64,000 nucleotides of DNA from positions 1-64,000 of the forward strand of contig NZ_JABBYG020000014.1 of the NCBI RefSeq assembly GCF_012935325.2, written 5' to 3'. Below are positions 16,264 to 24,855 of the stretch, one piece after another. Source of the stretch: Paenibacillus sp. PL91. Lineage in GTDB: Bacteria > Bacillota > Bacilli > Paenibacillales > Paenibacillaceae. The number at the start of each line of letters is the position of its first letter. The first letter of the stretch is position 1. Under the pieces are notes generated by a model. The model made no database searches. It saw only the letters and a program-made list of their open reading frames with translations, and was not told where the DNA came from. The position numbers and the translations under genes are program-made.

Positions 16264-18153
16264 ATGCGATATTTAGCTGGTGAATATGACGTAATCGTCA
16301 TTGGAGCGGGGCATGCGGGCTGCGAGGCTGCGCTTGCTGCGGCGCGAATGGGCTGCGAGACGCTTCTGCTTACGATAAATCTAGACATGGTTGCTTTTAT
16401 GCCATGTAATCCATCAATCGGCGGTCCTGCAAAAGGGCATGTTGTGCGTGAAATTGATGCGCTGGGCGGTGAGATGGGACGCAATATTGATAAAACCTTT
16501 ATCCAAATGAGAATGCTCAATACAGGTAAAGGGCCGGCGGTTCATGCACTTCGTGCGCAAGCCGACAAATTTGATTATCAGCATGTCATGAAAAAAACGA
16601 TTGAAGAAACGCCGCATTTGACGCTTCGCCAAGGGATGGCGGAGGAGCTTATTGTTGAAGACGGGAAATGCTTAGGAATCGTAACCAAAACAGGTGCGGA
16701 ATATCGCGCGCGTACAACGGTTGTTACAACAGGTACGTATTTGCGCGGCAAAATTATTATGGGCGAGCTGATGTATGAGAGCGGTCCGAACAATCAACAG
16801 CCATCAGTCCGACTATCCGCAAGCTTGAAAGAAAATGGTTTGGAGCTCGTACGCTTCAAGACGGGTACGCCTCCGCGCGTGCATAAGGATACGATTGATT
16901 TCTCCAAAACCGAAATTCAGCCAGGGGATGATAATCCTAAGTTTTTCTCCCATGAAACAGAGTCATCAACGAATGAACAGCTTCCTTGCTGGCTGACGTA
17001 TACATCAGAGGCGACGCACAAAATAATTAATGACAACTTGCATCGCGCTCCGATGTTCTCAGGCGCAATTGAAGGAACAGGTCCACGTTACTGCCCATCA
17101 ATTGAGGATAAAATTGTCCGTTTCGCAGATAAGCCTAAACATCAAATCTTCCTGGAGCCTGAAGGTAAAAATACATCAGAGTACTATGTGCAGGGCCTAT
17201 CTACAAGTATGCCTGAGGACGTACAGCTCGGTATTTTACGATCAATACCAGGTTTGGAAAAAGTTGAGATGATGCGTAACGGCTATGCGATTGAATACGA
17301 TGCAGTTGTGCCTACGCAGCTATGGCCGTCTTTGGAGACAAAGGTAATCGATAGCTTATTCACAGCTGGACAAATTAACGGAACATCTGGCTATGAAGAA
17401 GCAGCAGGGCAAGGGGTAATGGCAGGCATTAATGCTGCACGCAAAGTGCAAGGAAAAGATCCAATTATCATTGGCCGTTCTGAAGGGTATATTGGGGTCA
17501 TGATCGACGATCTCGTTACGAAAGGTACAAATGATCCATACCGTTTGCTTACTTCAAGAGCGGAATATCGTTTGCTGCTTCGTCATGACAATGCGGATTT
17601 GCGTTTGACGCCAACTGGCTATGAGATCGGTCTTATTTCCGAAGAGCGTTATAATAAATTTTTGCGCAAAAAAGAATTGGTGGAAATCGACATTGAACGT
17701 TTGCGCGGAACAAAGGTAAAGCCGGACCAAGTTAATGATATGCTGACAGCTGCGGGTACTGCACCGATGGAGCATGGAACGGATGCCTTATCGCTGCTTC
17801 GCCGTCCTGAGGTTACCTATGCGATGCTTGAGACGGTTGTTCCTTCCGTTCCGGAAATGTCGGAGGAAATGAAAGAACAAGTCGAAATTCAAATTAAGTA
17901 TGCTGGTTATATTGAGAAGCAGCTCGTGCAGGTTGCGCGACTCAACAAAATGGAGAAAAAGCGGATACCGGATGATATCGATTATGCTGATGTTCGCAGT
18001 CTGGCTTCGGAAGCGAAGCAGAAGCTTAGCCTTATTCGCCCGCTTTCGATTGGGCAAGCGTCCCGCATTGCCGGCGTAACCCCAGCGGACATTTCCATTC
18101 TCCTCGTTTACTTGGAGCATTATAACCGTGTAACGGCAGCGAGAGGTTCATAA
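16264..18153 (+). CDS. mnmG: tRNA modification enzyme MnmG (GidA)
   Basis: FAD-dependent partner of MnmE in wobble-uridine modification, 629 residues. The N-terminal Rossmann motif VIVIGAGHAGCEAALAAARMG binds FAD. The family signature GYEEAAGQGVMAGINAA and the C-terminal helical domain that contacts MnmE are present. GGAGGG at the end of the hairpin array serves as ribosome site. rsmG starts one base after the stop, so the two are co-transcribed. Confidence 0.98.
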   Translation: MRYLAGEYDVIVIGAGHAGCEAALAAARMGCETLLLTINLDMVAFMPCNPSIGGPAKGHVVREIDALGGEMGRNIDKTFIQMRMLNTGKGPAVHALRAQADKFDYQHVMKKTIEETPHLTLRQGMAEELIVEDGKCLGIVTKTGAEYRARTTVVTTGTYLRGKIIMGELMYESGPNNQQPSVRLSASLKENGLELVRFKTGTPPRVHKDTIDFSKTEIQPGDDNPKFFSHETESSTNEQLPCWLTYTSEATHKIINDNLHRAPMFSGAIEGTGPRYCPSIEDKIVRFADKPKHQIFLEPEGKNTSEYYVQGLSTSMPEDVQLGILRSIPGLEKVEMMRNGYAIEYDAVVPTQLWPSLETKVIDSLFTAGQINGTSGYEEAAGQGVMAGINAARKVQGKDPIIIGRSEGYIGVMIDDLVTKGTNDPYRLLTSRAEYRLLLRHDNADLRLTPTGYEIGLISEERYNKFLRKKELVEIDIERLRGTKVKPDQVNDMLTAAGTAPMEHGTDALSLLRRPEVTYAMLETVVPSVPEMSEEMKEQVEIQIKYAGYIEKQLVQVARLNKMEKKRIPDDIDYADVRSLASEAKQKLSLIRPLSIGQASRIAGVTPADISILLVYLEHYNRVTAARGS

Positions 18154-18154
18154 T

Positions 18155-18877
18155 ATGGATGAAACATTGCAATGGTTTACAAAAAGAATGGAGGAGAGCG
18201 GGATTCCGCTTTCTCCCGTTCAGCTTGATCAGTTCGAGCTTTATTATCGGCTGCTTGTCGATTGGAACGAAAAGATGAATTTGACGGGGATAACGGAAAG
18301 AGATGCCGTTTACGAGAAGCATTTTTATGATTCCGTCTCGCTTTCCTTCTATACAAATATGAGCAGTGTGCGTAAGCTTGCTGATATAGGGTCAGGAGCC
18401 GGTTTTCCGAGTATCCCTTTAAAGATATGCTTCCCTCACCTGCAGGTGATGATTGTTGACTCATTAAACAAAAGAATTCAGTTTTTAACGCATCTAAAGG
18501 ATCAGCTTGGCTTGGATCAAGTACTATGCTTACATGGTCGAGCTGAAGATATTGCACAACTGCCAGAGCATCGCGATAGTTATGACGTTGTAACTGCAAG
18601 AGCAGTTGCACGGTTGAATGTGCTGAATGAATTTTGCTTGCCTTTCGTGAGGAAGGGTGGCTTGTTCGCCGCAATGAAGGGTTCTCAGTCTGATGAAGAG
18701 GTAAGAGAAGCGTCCTTTAGCTTGAGAGAGCTAAAAGCCAAAATTAAATCACAACATCAGCTTTCTCTTCCAAACGAACAGTCCGAGCGTCATATTATAT
18801 TAATCGAGAAGCTGGAAGGCACTCCGCGTAAATACCCTAGAAAAGCAGGGACACCACTTAAGCAGCCGTTAATTTAG
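18155..18877 (+). CDS. rsmG: 16S rRNA (guanine527-N7)-methyltransferase RsmG (GidB)
   Basis: Methylates G527 (E. coli numbering) of 16S rRNA, 240 residues. The SAM motif reads LADIGSGAGFPSIPLKI (about residues 72-88) and the family motif VTARAVARLNVLNEFCLP follows near 150. A parS site lies 11 bases past its stop, as near rsmG-noc in other Bacillales. ATG overlaps the spacing directly after mnmG. Confidence 0.97.
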   Translation: MDETLQWFTKRMEESGIPLSPVQLDQFELYYRLLVDWNEKMNLTGITERDAVYEKHFYDSVSLSFYTNMSSVRKLADIGSGAGFPSIPLKICFPHLQVMIVDSLNKRIQFLTHLKDQLGLDQVLCLHGRAEDIAQLPEHRDSYDVVTARAVARLNVLNEFCLPFVRKGGLFAAMKGSQSDEEVREASFSLRELKAKIKSQHQLSLPNEQSERHIILIEKLEGTPRKYPRKAGTPLKQPLI

Positions 18878-18888
18878 TAGCGTAGATA

Positions 18889-18904
18889 TGTTCCACGTGA
18901 AACA
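18889..18904 (+). other. parS: parS centromere site
   Basis: TGTTCCACGTGAAACA, one base from the perfect parS palindrome and identical to a natural B. subtilis variant. Spo0J (ParB) nucleates here and, with Soj, organises and segregates the origin. It sits between rsmG and noc. Confidence 0.9.
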
Positions 18905-19440
18905 TTTTAGAAGAAAACAATTTACAGTATATTTGTCGCCATATTTATACAACATTTATTTGTTCATAAGAAGTGTCAAGCAGGAGATCGTCCAGCTGTA
19001 GTCGAATTATTAAGTAGATGAAGAGACAGGACGATCCGTTAGTAACGAGTATGATTACGGTTGCCATAAGGCAGCTCTTACTTCGTAATGCGGGTGAATA
19101 TAAGCATCGTATTAGGGTTTAACGCTATACCTGATTATATTTAAAATGATGCCTCTCCTATCATTACCGAATGAATATTGTTATGGATGTTCGCCGTGCA
19201 GTTGACGATTATTACCTGAGAGAGGTTCTAGCAACCGATAATAATCCAATTGGCAATGAACCAATCTTACTGCTGAAGCGTATTTATTGCAAAAACCTTG
19301 TAATTGCTTTTTAATAGAATAATAGTATGTTCTGGACATGGAATTGAATATACTGATATTTTATATGAAACTCATCGTTTCCGAGCAAATTGGAAAAAAT
19401 GGTTTCATTTGAAGTGATTAAAAACAAGGTTTATCTCATG
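18905..19440. other. 536-base intergenic region without a supportable gene
   Basis: Only short ORFs occur. One at 19,171-19,314 would encode 47 residues and has no clear ribosome site. A fragment near 18,977 reads CQAGDRPAVVELLSR before a stop; out of frame with it, MKRQDDPLVTSM follows. The phrase resembles the start of a sigma-70-like protein broken by frameshifts, but this is too weak to call. AT-rich stretches near 19,320-19,440 could hold the noc promoter. Confidence 0.4.
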
Positions 19441-19460
19441 ATCGGGTGGTAATTATCGAT

Positions 19461-20279
19461 ATGAAAGAACAATTTTCTCGATTGTTCGGCCTGTCCGAGC
19501 AGCGCACACCGCAAGAAGAAGTTCGGCAAATACCGATTCAGGAAATTGATGCGAGTCCTTTTCAACCGCGTACGATTTTTGATGACGACCGAATTGAAGA
19601 GTTATGCCAGACGATTAAAACGCATGGCGTTATTCAGCCTATCGTTGTACGTATGCGTAACGGAAGATATGAGATTATTGCGGGAGAGCGTCGTTGGCGT
19701 GCCGTTACTAAGCTTGGGTATGATACGATTCCCGGCATTGTTCGTGAATTCAACGATTCACAGACGGCATCTATTGCATTAATAGAAAACCTTCAACGTG
19801 AAAACCTGTCGGCAATTGAAGAAGCGATCGCGTATCAGAAGCTGATCGAGCTTCATCAGTTAACGCAAGAGAGCTTGGCTCAACGCCTCGGCAAGAGTCA
19901 ATCTACTATTGCGAACAAATTGCGATTGTTAATGCTAAATGATACGATTAAGATGGCGTTAATGGAGCGCAAAATTACCGAGCGTCATGCAAGAGCGTTA
20001 TTGTCGTTGGATACCGAGGAGTTACAGCTTAAGGTATTAGAAGAGATTATTGCAAAAGATCTAAACGTGAAGCAAACGGAAGTCAGAATTGCTTTCTTAA
20101 AGGAATCGACGAAACTGAAAAAAGCGAAACGCATATCCTTTACGAAGGATGTACGGTTGGCTCTTAATACCATTAGACAATCCATTGAAATGGTTTCAGG
20201 ATCCGGATTGCAAATAAAGACAAATGAAAAGGATCATGATGACCATTATGAAATTGTCATTCAGATCCCTAAACGATAG
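19461..20279 (+). CDS. noc: Nucleoid occlusion protein Noc
   Basis: A ParB-family DNA-binding CTPase that blocks septum formation over the nucleoid. 272 residues from ATG 19461. The start MKEQFSRLFGLSEQ matches Noc N-termini (membrane-targeting helix); the open frame to GTG 19446 adds five residues. The ParB-type domain follows: SPFQPRTIF, VIQPIVVR, GERRWRA, then ALIENLQRENLSAIEEA and the helix-turn-helix LAQRLGKSQSTIANKLRLL. Position directly before soj-spo0J and the Noc-type N-terminus distinguish it from Spo0J. Confidence 0.94.
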   Translation: MKEQFSRLFGLSEQRTPQEEVRQIPIQEIDASPFQPRTIFDDDRIEELCQTIKTHGVIQPIVVRMRNGRYEIIAGERRWRAVTKLGYDTIPGIVREFNDSQTASIALIENLQRENLSAIEEAIAYQKLIELHQLTQESLAQRLGKSQSTIANKLRLLMLNDTIKMALMERKITERHARALLSLDTEELQLKVLEEIIAKDLNVKQTEVRIAFLKESTKLKKAKRISFTKDVRLALNTIRQSIEMVSGSGLQIKTNEKDHDDHYEIVIQIPKR

Positions 20280-20428
20280 TCATAGAATGCTATAATAGCA
20301 ATAATAATATACTTATTTTGTGCCGTCCTCACTGAGGGCGGCGATGCCATTTCTAGCTAAAGTTTCATTTTCTTTCAGTCAGCAAGAAAACAGCACATAA
20401 AAGTTGTACACATAGAGGTGAGCCGGTT

Positions 20429-21202
20429 TTGTCGAAAATTATTGCTATAGCCAATCAGAAGGGCGGTGTCGGAAAAACGACAACGTCTGTCAATTTAGCT
20501 GCTTGTTTAGCATCGCTTGGTAAAAAAGTGCTGCTAGTTGATATTGATCCACAAGGGAATACAACGAGTGGATTAGGTATCAACAAGGGCGATGTAACGA
20601 ATTGTATTTATGATGTACTTATTAATGATGTCCATCCAAAGGATGCGATGTTCGAAACTAGAGTTCCAGGCTTGAAAATCATACCTGCTACAATTCAATT
20701 GGCCGGAGCGGAGATCGAGCTAGTCCCGACGATATCTCGAGAGCTGCGTCTAAAAAAATCGTTGCATTTGGTTAAAGATGATTTCGATTATGTTCTTATC
20801 GATTGCCCTCCCTCACTCGGTATATTGACGATAAACTCATTGACCGCAGCGGATTCGGTACTTATTCCTATTCAATGTGAATATTATGCGCTTGAAGGAT
20901 TGAGTCAGCTATTAAATACAGTGAGACTCGTTCAAAAGCATTTGAATACATCCCTTCAAATCGAAGGCGTTCTTCTCACGATGCTGGATGCTAGAACGAA
21001 TCTTGGTATTCAAGTTATCGAAGAGGTTAAAAAGTATTTTCAACAGAAGGTTTATCAAACGATTATCCCGCGCAATGTCCGTTTAAGTGAGGCGCCATCT
21101 CATGGTCAAGCTATTATCACATATGATCCACGATCTAAAGGTGCGGAAGTTTATCTTGAACTCGCAAAGGAAGTGATTATGTATGAGCAAGCGGCTAGGT
21201 AG
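20429..21202 (+). CDS. soj: ParA-family ATPase Soj
   Basis: Chromosome partition ATPase that works with Spo0J and regulates DnaA. 257 residues. The deviant Walker A motif NQKGGVGKTTTSVNLAA, followed by VDIDPQGNTTSGLG and DYVLIDCPPSLG, is diagnostic of ParA. It starts at TTG behind AGAGGTGAG. Its 3' end overlaps spo0J by 20 bases, which implies coupled translation. Confidence 0.97.
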   Translation: MSKIIAIANQKGGVGKTTTSVNLAACLASLGKKVLLVDIDPQGNTTSGLGINKGDVTNCIYDVLINDVHPKDAMFETRVPGLKIIPATIQLAGAEIELVPTISRELRLKKSLHLVKDDFDYVLIDCPPSLGILTINSLTAADSVLIPIQCEYYALEGLSQLLNTVRLVQKHLNTSLQIEGVLLTMLDARTNLGIQVIEEVKKYFQQKVYQTIIPRNVRLSEAPSHGQAIITYDPRSKGAEVYLELAKEVIMYEQAAR

Positions 21203-22034
21203 AGGGCTGGATGCGCTTATCCCATCGCTTTCTGTGAATGACGATGACAAAGTGATTGAAATTTCATTATCTCAATTAAGACCCAATCCGTATCAGCCAA
21301 GAAAAACCTTCGACGAGGATTCCATTAAGGAGTTAGCGGAATCCATTAAGCAGCATGGCATTATTCAACCTATTATTGTGCGTACCGTATTGAAGGGTTA
21401 CGAGATAATTGCAGGGGAGAGACGTTTCCGGGCTTCTCAATTTTGCGGTAATGCAACGATTCCTGCTGTTGTAAGATCTTTTACCGATCAACAGGTAATG
21501 GAGATTGCCTTAATCGAAAACCTTCAGCGTGAGGATTTGAACGCGATTGAGGTTGCAATTGCTTATCAAGCACTCATTGACAAGTTCAAGCTTACACAAG
21601 AGGAATTGTCCATGAAGGTTGGAAAATCCCGCTCTCACATCGCAAATTTTGTTCGCTTGCTTTCATTGCCATCAGAGATCAAGGATAATGTTTCACGTGG
21701 AACAATTTCCATGGGTCATGCACGAGCCTTGGTTGGCATTAAGGATGATAAGGTTCAGAAGGAATTAGCTGATCTTACCGTTTCCTTAGAGTGGAGCGTG
21801 CGCGAGCTGGAAGAGGCGATTCAGAAGCTGGATACGAAGCAGCCTGAGGATAAAACAAAGCCGAATCAGAAAAAACGCGATCCTTACATCGACCATTTAG
21901 AGGAGTCGCTGCGGGAGCGATTCAAGACGACGGTGAAGATCAAACAGCAAAAAGATAAAGGTAAAATAGAGCTTCAATATTATAGCAAACAGGATCTAGA
22001 AAGATTGCTAGAGCTGCTTCAGTATATGGCATAA
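21183..22034 (+). CDS. spo0J: ParB-family centromere-binding protein Spo0J
   Basis: Binds parS, spreads as a CTP-dependent clamp, loads SMC and activates Soj ATPase. 283 residues: a Lys/Arg-rich start with LGRGLDALIPS (Soj-contact motif), the ParB nuclease-like fold with NPYQPRKTF and GERRFRA, the parS-reading helix-turn-helix LSMKVGKSRSHIANFVRLL, and a C-terminal dimerisation helix. A parS site lies inside the gene. Confidence 0.97.
   Translation: MSKRLGRGLDALIPSLSVNDDDKVIEISLSQLRPNPYQPRKTFDEDSIKELAESIKQHGIIQPIIVRTVLKGYEIIAGERRFRASQFCGNATIPAVVRSFTDQQVMEIALIENLQREDLNAIEVAIAYQALIDKFKLTQEELSMKVGKSRSHIANFVRLLSLPSEIKDNVSRGTISMGHARALVGIKDDKVQKELADLTVSLEWSVRELEEAIQKLDTKQPEDKTKPNQKKRDPYIDHLEESLRERFKTTVKIKQQKDKGKIELQYYSKQDLERLLELLQYMA
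21689..21704 (-). other. parS: parS site inside spo0J
   Basis: TGTTTCACGTGGAACA on the plus strand; its complement TGTTCCACGTGAAACA is identical to the parS next to rsmG. An internal parS in spo0J is also found in B. subtilis. Confidence 0.9.
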
Positions 22035-22043
22035 GCTATACCA

Positions 22044-22106
22044 AACAATGGCATACCTAAGTTGTAATCTTGCTTTTGAAAGATTAAACTAAGGTATGCC
22101 ATTGTT
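22044..22106 (+). terminator. Hairpin after spo0J
   Basis: AACAATGGCATACCT (22044-22058) pairs perfectly with 22092-22106. No clear T-run follows, so it may be a weak terminator or a stabiliser of the noc-soj-spo0J mRNA. Confidence 0.5.
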
Positions 22107-22138
22107 GTGACTAGTTAGCTTGGAAAGGCGTGAATATC

Positions 22139-23311
22139 GTGATTAATAATGAACAAACGGTTATTTATTTGGATCATGCTGCAACCTCTTGGCCAAAACC
22201 GCCTGCTGTAACGGAAGCAGTCGTAAATGCAATGCTGAACGACGCTGCTAACCCTGGGAGAGGCAGCCATGCTATGGCTGTGCGAGCAAGCCGTGTATTG
22301 TTTGAAACGCGCAAGCAGCTAGCTAAGCTGTTTAATATAAAAAATCCAAATGATATTGCATTTGCATCCAATACGACGATGGCGCTCAATATGGCGATTA
22401 AAGGCTGGCTTAAACCAGGTGATCACGTCATTGCCACTTCAGTTGAACATAATTCGGTCAGAAGGCCGTTATATTATTTGGAGCAAACAATTGGCATTGA
22501 AGTAACCTATGTAGAATCCGATGAACGTGGAAACCTAAATATAGATGACGTTGCCCAAGCGATACGTCCCCATACCACGCTGGTTGTCGTAAATCATAGT
22601 TCAAACTTGTTGGGAACGATTATGCCGGTAGCTGATATTGCGGAGCTCACAAGAAAACATGGCATTAAGCTGCTTGTAGATGCGGCCCAAAGCGCAGGAA
22701 TAATACCGGTTGATGTGAAGGCGATGGGCATTCATATGTTAGCGTTCCCTGGGCATAAAGGGCTGCTTGGCCCACAGGGCACAGGAGGGCTGTACATCGA
22801 TCCGGAGCTGGAATTGGTTCCATTGCTGCATGGAGGGACAGGAAGCCAATCAGAGGCGCTTGAGCAGCCTCAGGTCAGGCCGGACAGGTACGAGGCGGGT
22901 ACGCAAAACACGCCCGGGTTGGCAGGGCTTAAAGCGGGTGTCCAGTATGTGCTGAATGAGACTGTTCAGCACATCCATACTAAGGAATGGGCTCTGACGC
23001 AAAGGCTTATTCATGGTTTGATGCCGGTGAAGGGCGTCAAGCTGCTTGGGCCGGAATTAGGCGAGAACCGAACAGGGATTGTAGCTTTTAATTTGCAAAA
23101 CGTCGACCCCTCGGAGCTGTCGTTTATATTGGATCAGCATTACCAAATTGCCGTGCGAGCAGGCTTTCATTGTACGCCGCTCGCACATGCTAGCGCAGGA
23201 ACAACAGCAACTGGTGCGATACGCGCAAGTGTGGGTGTTTTTACAACGGATATGGAGATTGACGCTTTAACGGATGCTATTAAGGAAATAGCACAACAGT
23301 ATGGGGTTTAA
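22139..23311 (+). CDS. Cysteine desulfurase-like class V aminotransferase
   Basis: A PLP-dependent enzyme of the NifS/SufS superfamily, 390 residues from GTG 22139 (nine bases past GGAAAGG; GTG 22130 is an alternative). The start YLDHAATSWPKPPAV matches a distinct desulfurase-like subfamily rather than housekeeping IscS or SufS. It has SNTTMALNMAIKGW, the PLP lysine in FPGHKGLLGPQGTGGLY, and a probable active-site Cys in RAGFHCTPLAH. The substrate is probably L-cysteine, but no Fe-S scaffold gene is nearby. The DUF3343 gene downstream belongs to a family named as a sulfur/selenium carrier, a weak functional hint. Confidence 0.85.
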   Translation: MINNEQTVIYLDHAATSWPKPPAVTEAVVNAMLNDAANPGRGSHAMAVRASRVLFETRKQLAKLFNIKNPNDIAFASNTTMALNMAIKGWLKPGDHVIATSVEHNSVRRPLYYLEQTIGIEVTYVESDERGNLNIDDVAQAIRPHTTLVVVNHSSNLLGTIMPVADIAELTRKHGIKLLVDAAQSAGIIPVDVKAMGIHMLAFPGHKGLLGPQGTGGLYIDPELELVPLLHGGTGSQSEALEQPQVRPDRYEAGTQNTPGLAGLKAGVQYVLNETVQHIHTKEWALTQRLIHGLMPVKGVKLLGPELGENRTGIVAFNLQNVDPSELSFILDQHYQIAVRAGFHCTPLAHASAGTTATGAIRASVGVFTTDMEIDALTDAIKEIAQQYGV

Positions 23312-23339
23312 GCAATGAATTGGGGGCGGAACAACAACG

Positions 23340-23822
23340 ATGGAAGACTGGACATCAAATCCGATGAATGCTGTAACGGTAGTATTAGCTTTATTAGTCA
23401 TCATTTTATTTATTTGGATAGCGATTGTTGGCGGGCGGCTGAAAAAGCTTAGAAAGCAATATACAGCGGTCATGGGGAATACAGGTTTAACGAATATGGA
23501 AGATGTCATCGTTGAGTTGAAGGAAGGGCTGGCCGAGCAGAAGCAAGCGAACCAACAATTGAAGGAACAGCTAGCAGTTGTACAAACGTCTCTCCCCAAT
23601 CAGAAAGGCAAAGTGGGCGTCATTCGTTATAATGCTTTTTCCGAGCAGGGTAGCGATCTTAGCTTCTCCATCGCTATCGTTAATGAAGAGAAGGATGGTG
23701 CTGTTTTTACAGGAATCCACAGCCGGGATAATACGTATGTGTATGCGAAGCCGATTGAAAAAGGAGAATCCGCATATCCGCTTACGCCAGAAGAGCGTAA
23801 AGCTATTTTGGAAGCAAAATAA
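23340..23822 (+). CDS. DUF4446 family membrane-anchored protein
   Basis: 160 residues: one N-terminal membrane helix (about 10-32), a coiled-coil stretch (about 55-85, ELKEGLAEQKQANQQLKEQL), then a compact beta-rich domain with VGVIRYNAFSEQGSDLSFSIAI and GVFTGIHSRDNTYVY-like sequence. This matches the DUF4446 family, common in Firmicutes and of unknown function. It follows the desulfurase-like gene by 28 bases and converges on yyaC. Confidence 0.85.
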   Translation: MEDWTSNPMNAVTVVLALLVIILFIWIAIVGGRLKKLRKQYTAVMGNTGLTNMEDVIVELKEGLAEQKQANQQLKEQLAVVQTSLPNQKGKVGVIRYNAFSEQGSDLSFSIAIVNEEKDGAVFTGIHSRDNTYVYAKPIEKGESAYPLTPEERKAILEAK

Positions 23823-23840
23823 ATAGTAAAAAGGCCATAG

Positions 23841-24449
23841 TTAAAGGTTATCTGCCGCGGCCGTTTGTTCAAGAACGCTGGTGGAGAGATGGGCATGGTT
23901 TGCAATAGCTGTAAATAAGCTGAGTGCAATAATTTCGGACATCTTCATAACGAGATGAAGGCGAGTGTTCTGCAGGACGAAATACTCCATAAAACCGCCT
24001 ACATTTACAATGCCAGTAAGATGAATGTCGCCGACCGGAGGGAGATCCTTATTGACGCCCGCACCAGGGCGCACAGGCCCGATGCCAAGTTGAATGCTGC
24101 CTACACTGGATACTTGCCCAAGGCAAGCATCGATTCCGATAACGAACGGCTTATGGAAACGGCGATTGATTTCTATAAGAGTATCATCCAGATTCATGGC
24201 ATGGACGGGATTCTCTAAGGTGCCGAATAATGAAAAATGCGGGCTGCGGTACTTAGCTAGGGACGTTCCGATTAAAGGTCCTAAGGAGTCGCCGGTGGAG
24301 CGATCCGTTCCAACACATACGACAACAATAGGGCGGCTTTCCGCCATCTCATCAAGCAAGGTGGTAAGGCGATTGACCAGAATGCCAATGACGTTAGGGG
24401 TCGTGTAAGGTACCTTTAATGGCGTCTCTTTAATAAATGGAAGCTTCAT
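23841..24449 (-). CDS. yyaC: Spore protease YyaC
   Basis: A Gpr-like putative spore protease (DUF1256 family), 202 residues, recognisable by VVCVGTDRSTGDSLGPLIGT, GTLENPVHA, the DACLG motif and GAGVNKDLPPVGDI. yyaC is conserved near the origin of spore formers. GGAGGG precedes ATG. The upstream minus strand has GTATA and, about 16 bases on, CATATACTA, loosely like a forespore promoter, but this is not secure. It is the only leftward gene between oriC and the YjzC-family gene at 27.2 kb, so it is expressed alone. Confidence 0.9.
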   Translation of the reverse strand: MKLPFIKETPLKVPYTTPNVIGILVNRLTTLLDEMAESRPIVVVCVGTDRSTGDSLGPLIGTSLAKYRSPHFSLFGTLENPVHAMNLDDTLIEINRRFHKPFVIGIDACLGQVSSVGSIQLGIGPVRPGAGVNKDLPPVGDIHLTGIVNVGGFMEYFVLQNTRLHLVMKMSEIIALSLFTAIANHAHLSTSVLEQTAAADNL

Positions 24450-24584
24450 AGAATCCCTCCGATAATACCGATATGTTACTAGTATATGGATGGGACAACC
24501 ATTTTATACGTCAGATAGTTTTGATATTTAAGGTTAAGCCGATGAAGGACGTTTGCCGATGCAAACGCAATGGGGGTCTTGCTC

Positions 24585-24824
24585 GTGTTAATTGCATTTG
24601 ATTCCACTCAGCAGGCATTGCGGGCAGAGATGCTGCTCGAGTACGCTGAAATAGAAATCGATATTTGTCCCACACCGAAGGAAATAACGGCAGGCTGCGC
24701 GTTGTCGATACATTTTCCAGAAGAGGATTTATCAATGGTGAAGGAAGTTATTGAGCAGGAAAATGTAGAAATTAGAGGCATATTCAAGCCATTGCAATCC
24801 GGTTATGAGCAACTAGAGCTTTAG
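24585..24824 (+). CDS. DUF3343 domain protein
   Basis: A small protein (79 residues from GTG 24585) with the family pattern LIAFDSTQQALRAEMLLE and a Cys-Ala-Leu-Ser segment (GCALSIHFPEED). DUF3343 is described as a putative selenium/sulfur carrier-like family. GTG 24585 sits eight bases after GGGG; ATG 24570 is an in-frame alternative without a good ribosome site. mscS follows after 31 bases. Confidence 0.8.
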   Translation: MLIAFDSTQQALRAEMLLEYAEIEIDICPTPKEITAGCALSIHFPEEDLSMVKEVIEQENVEIRGIFKPLQSGYEQLEL

Positions 24825-24855
24825 GCGCGCAAAGTGCGGATGAGGAGGAATGATG

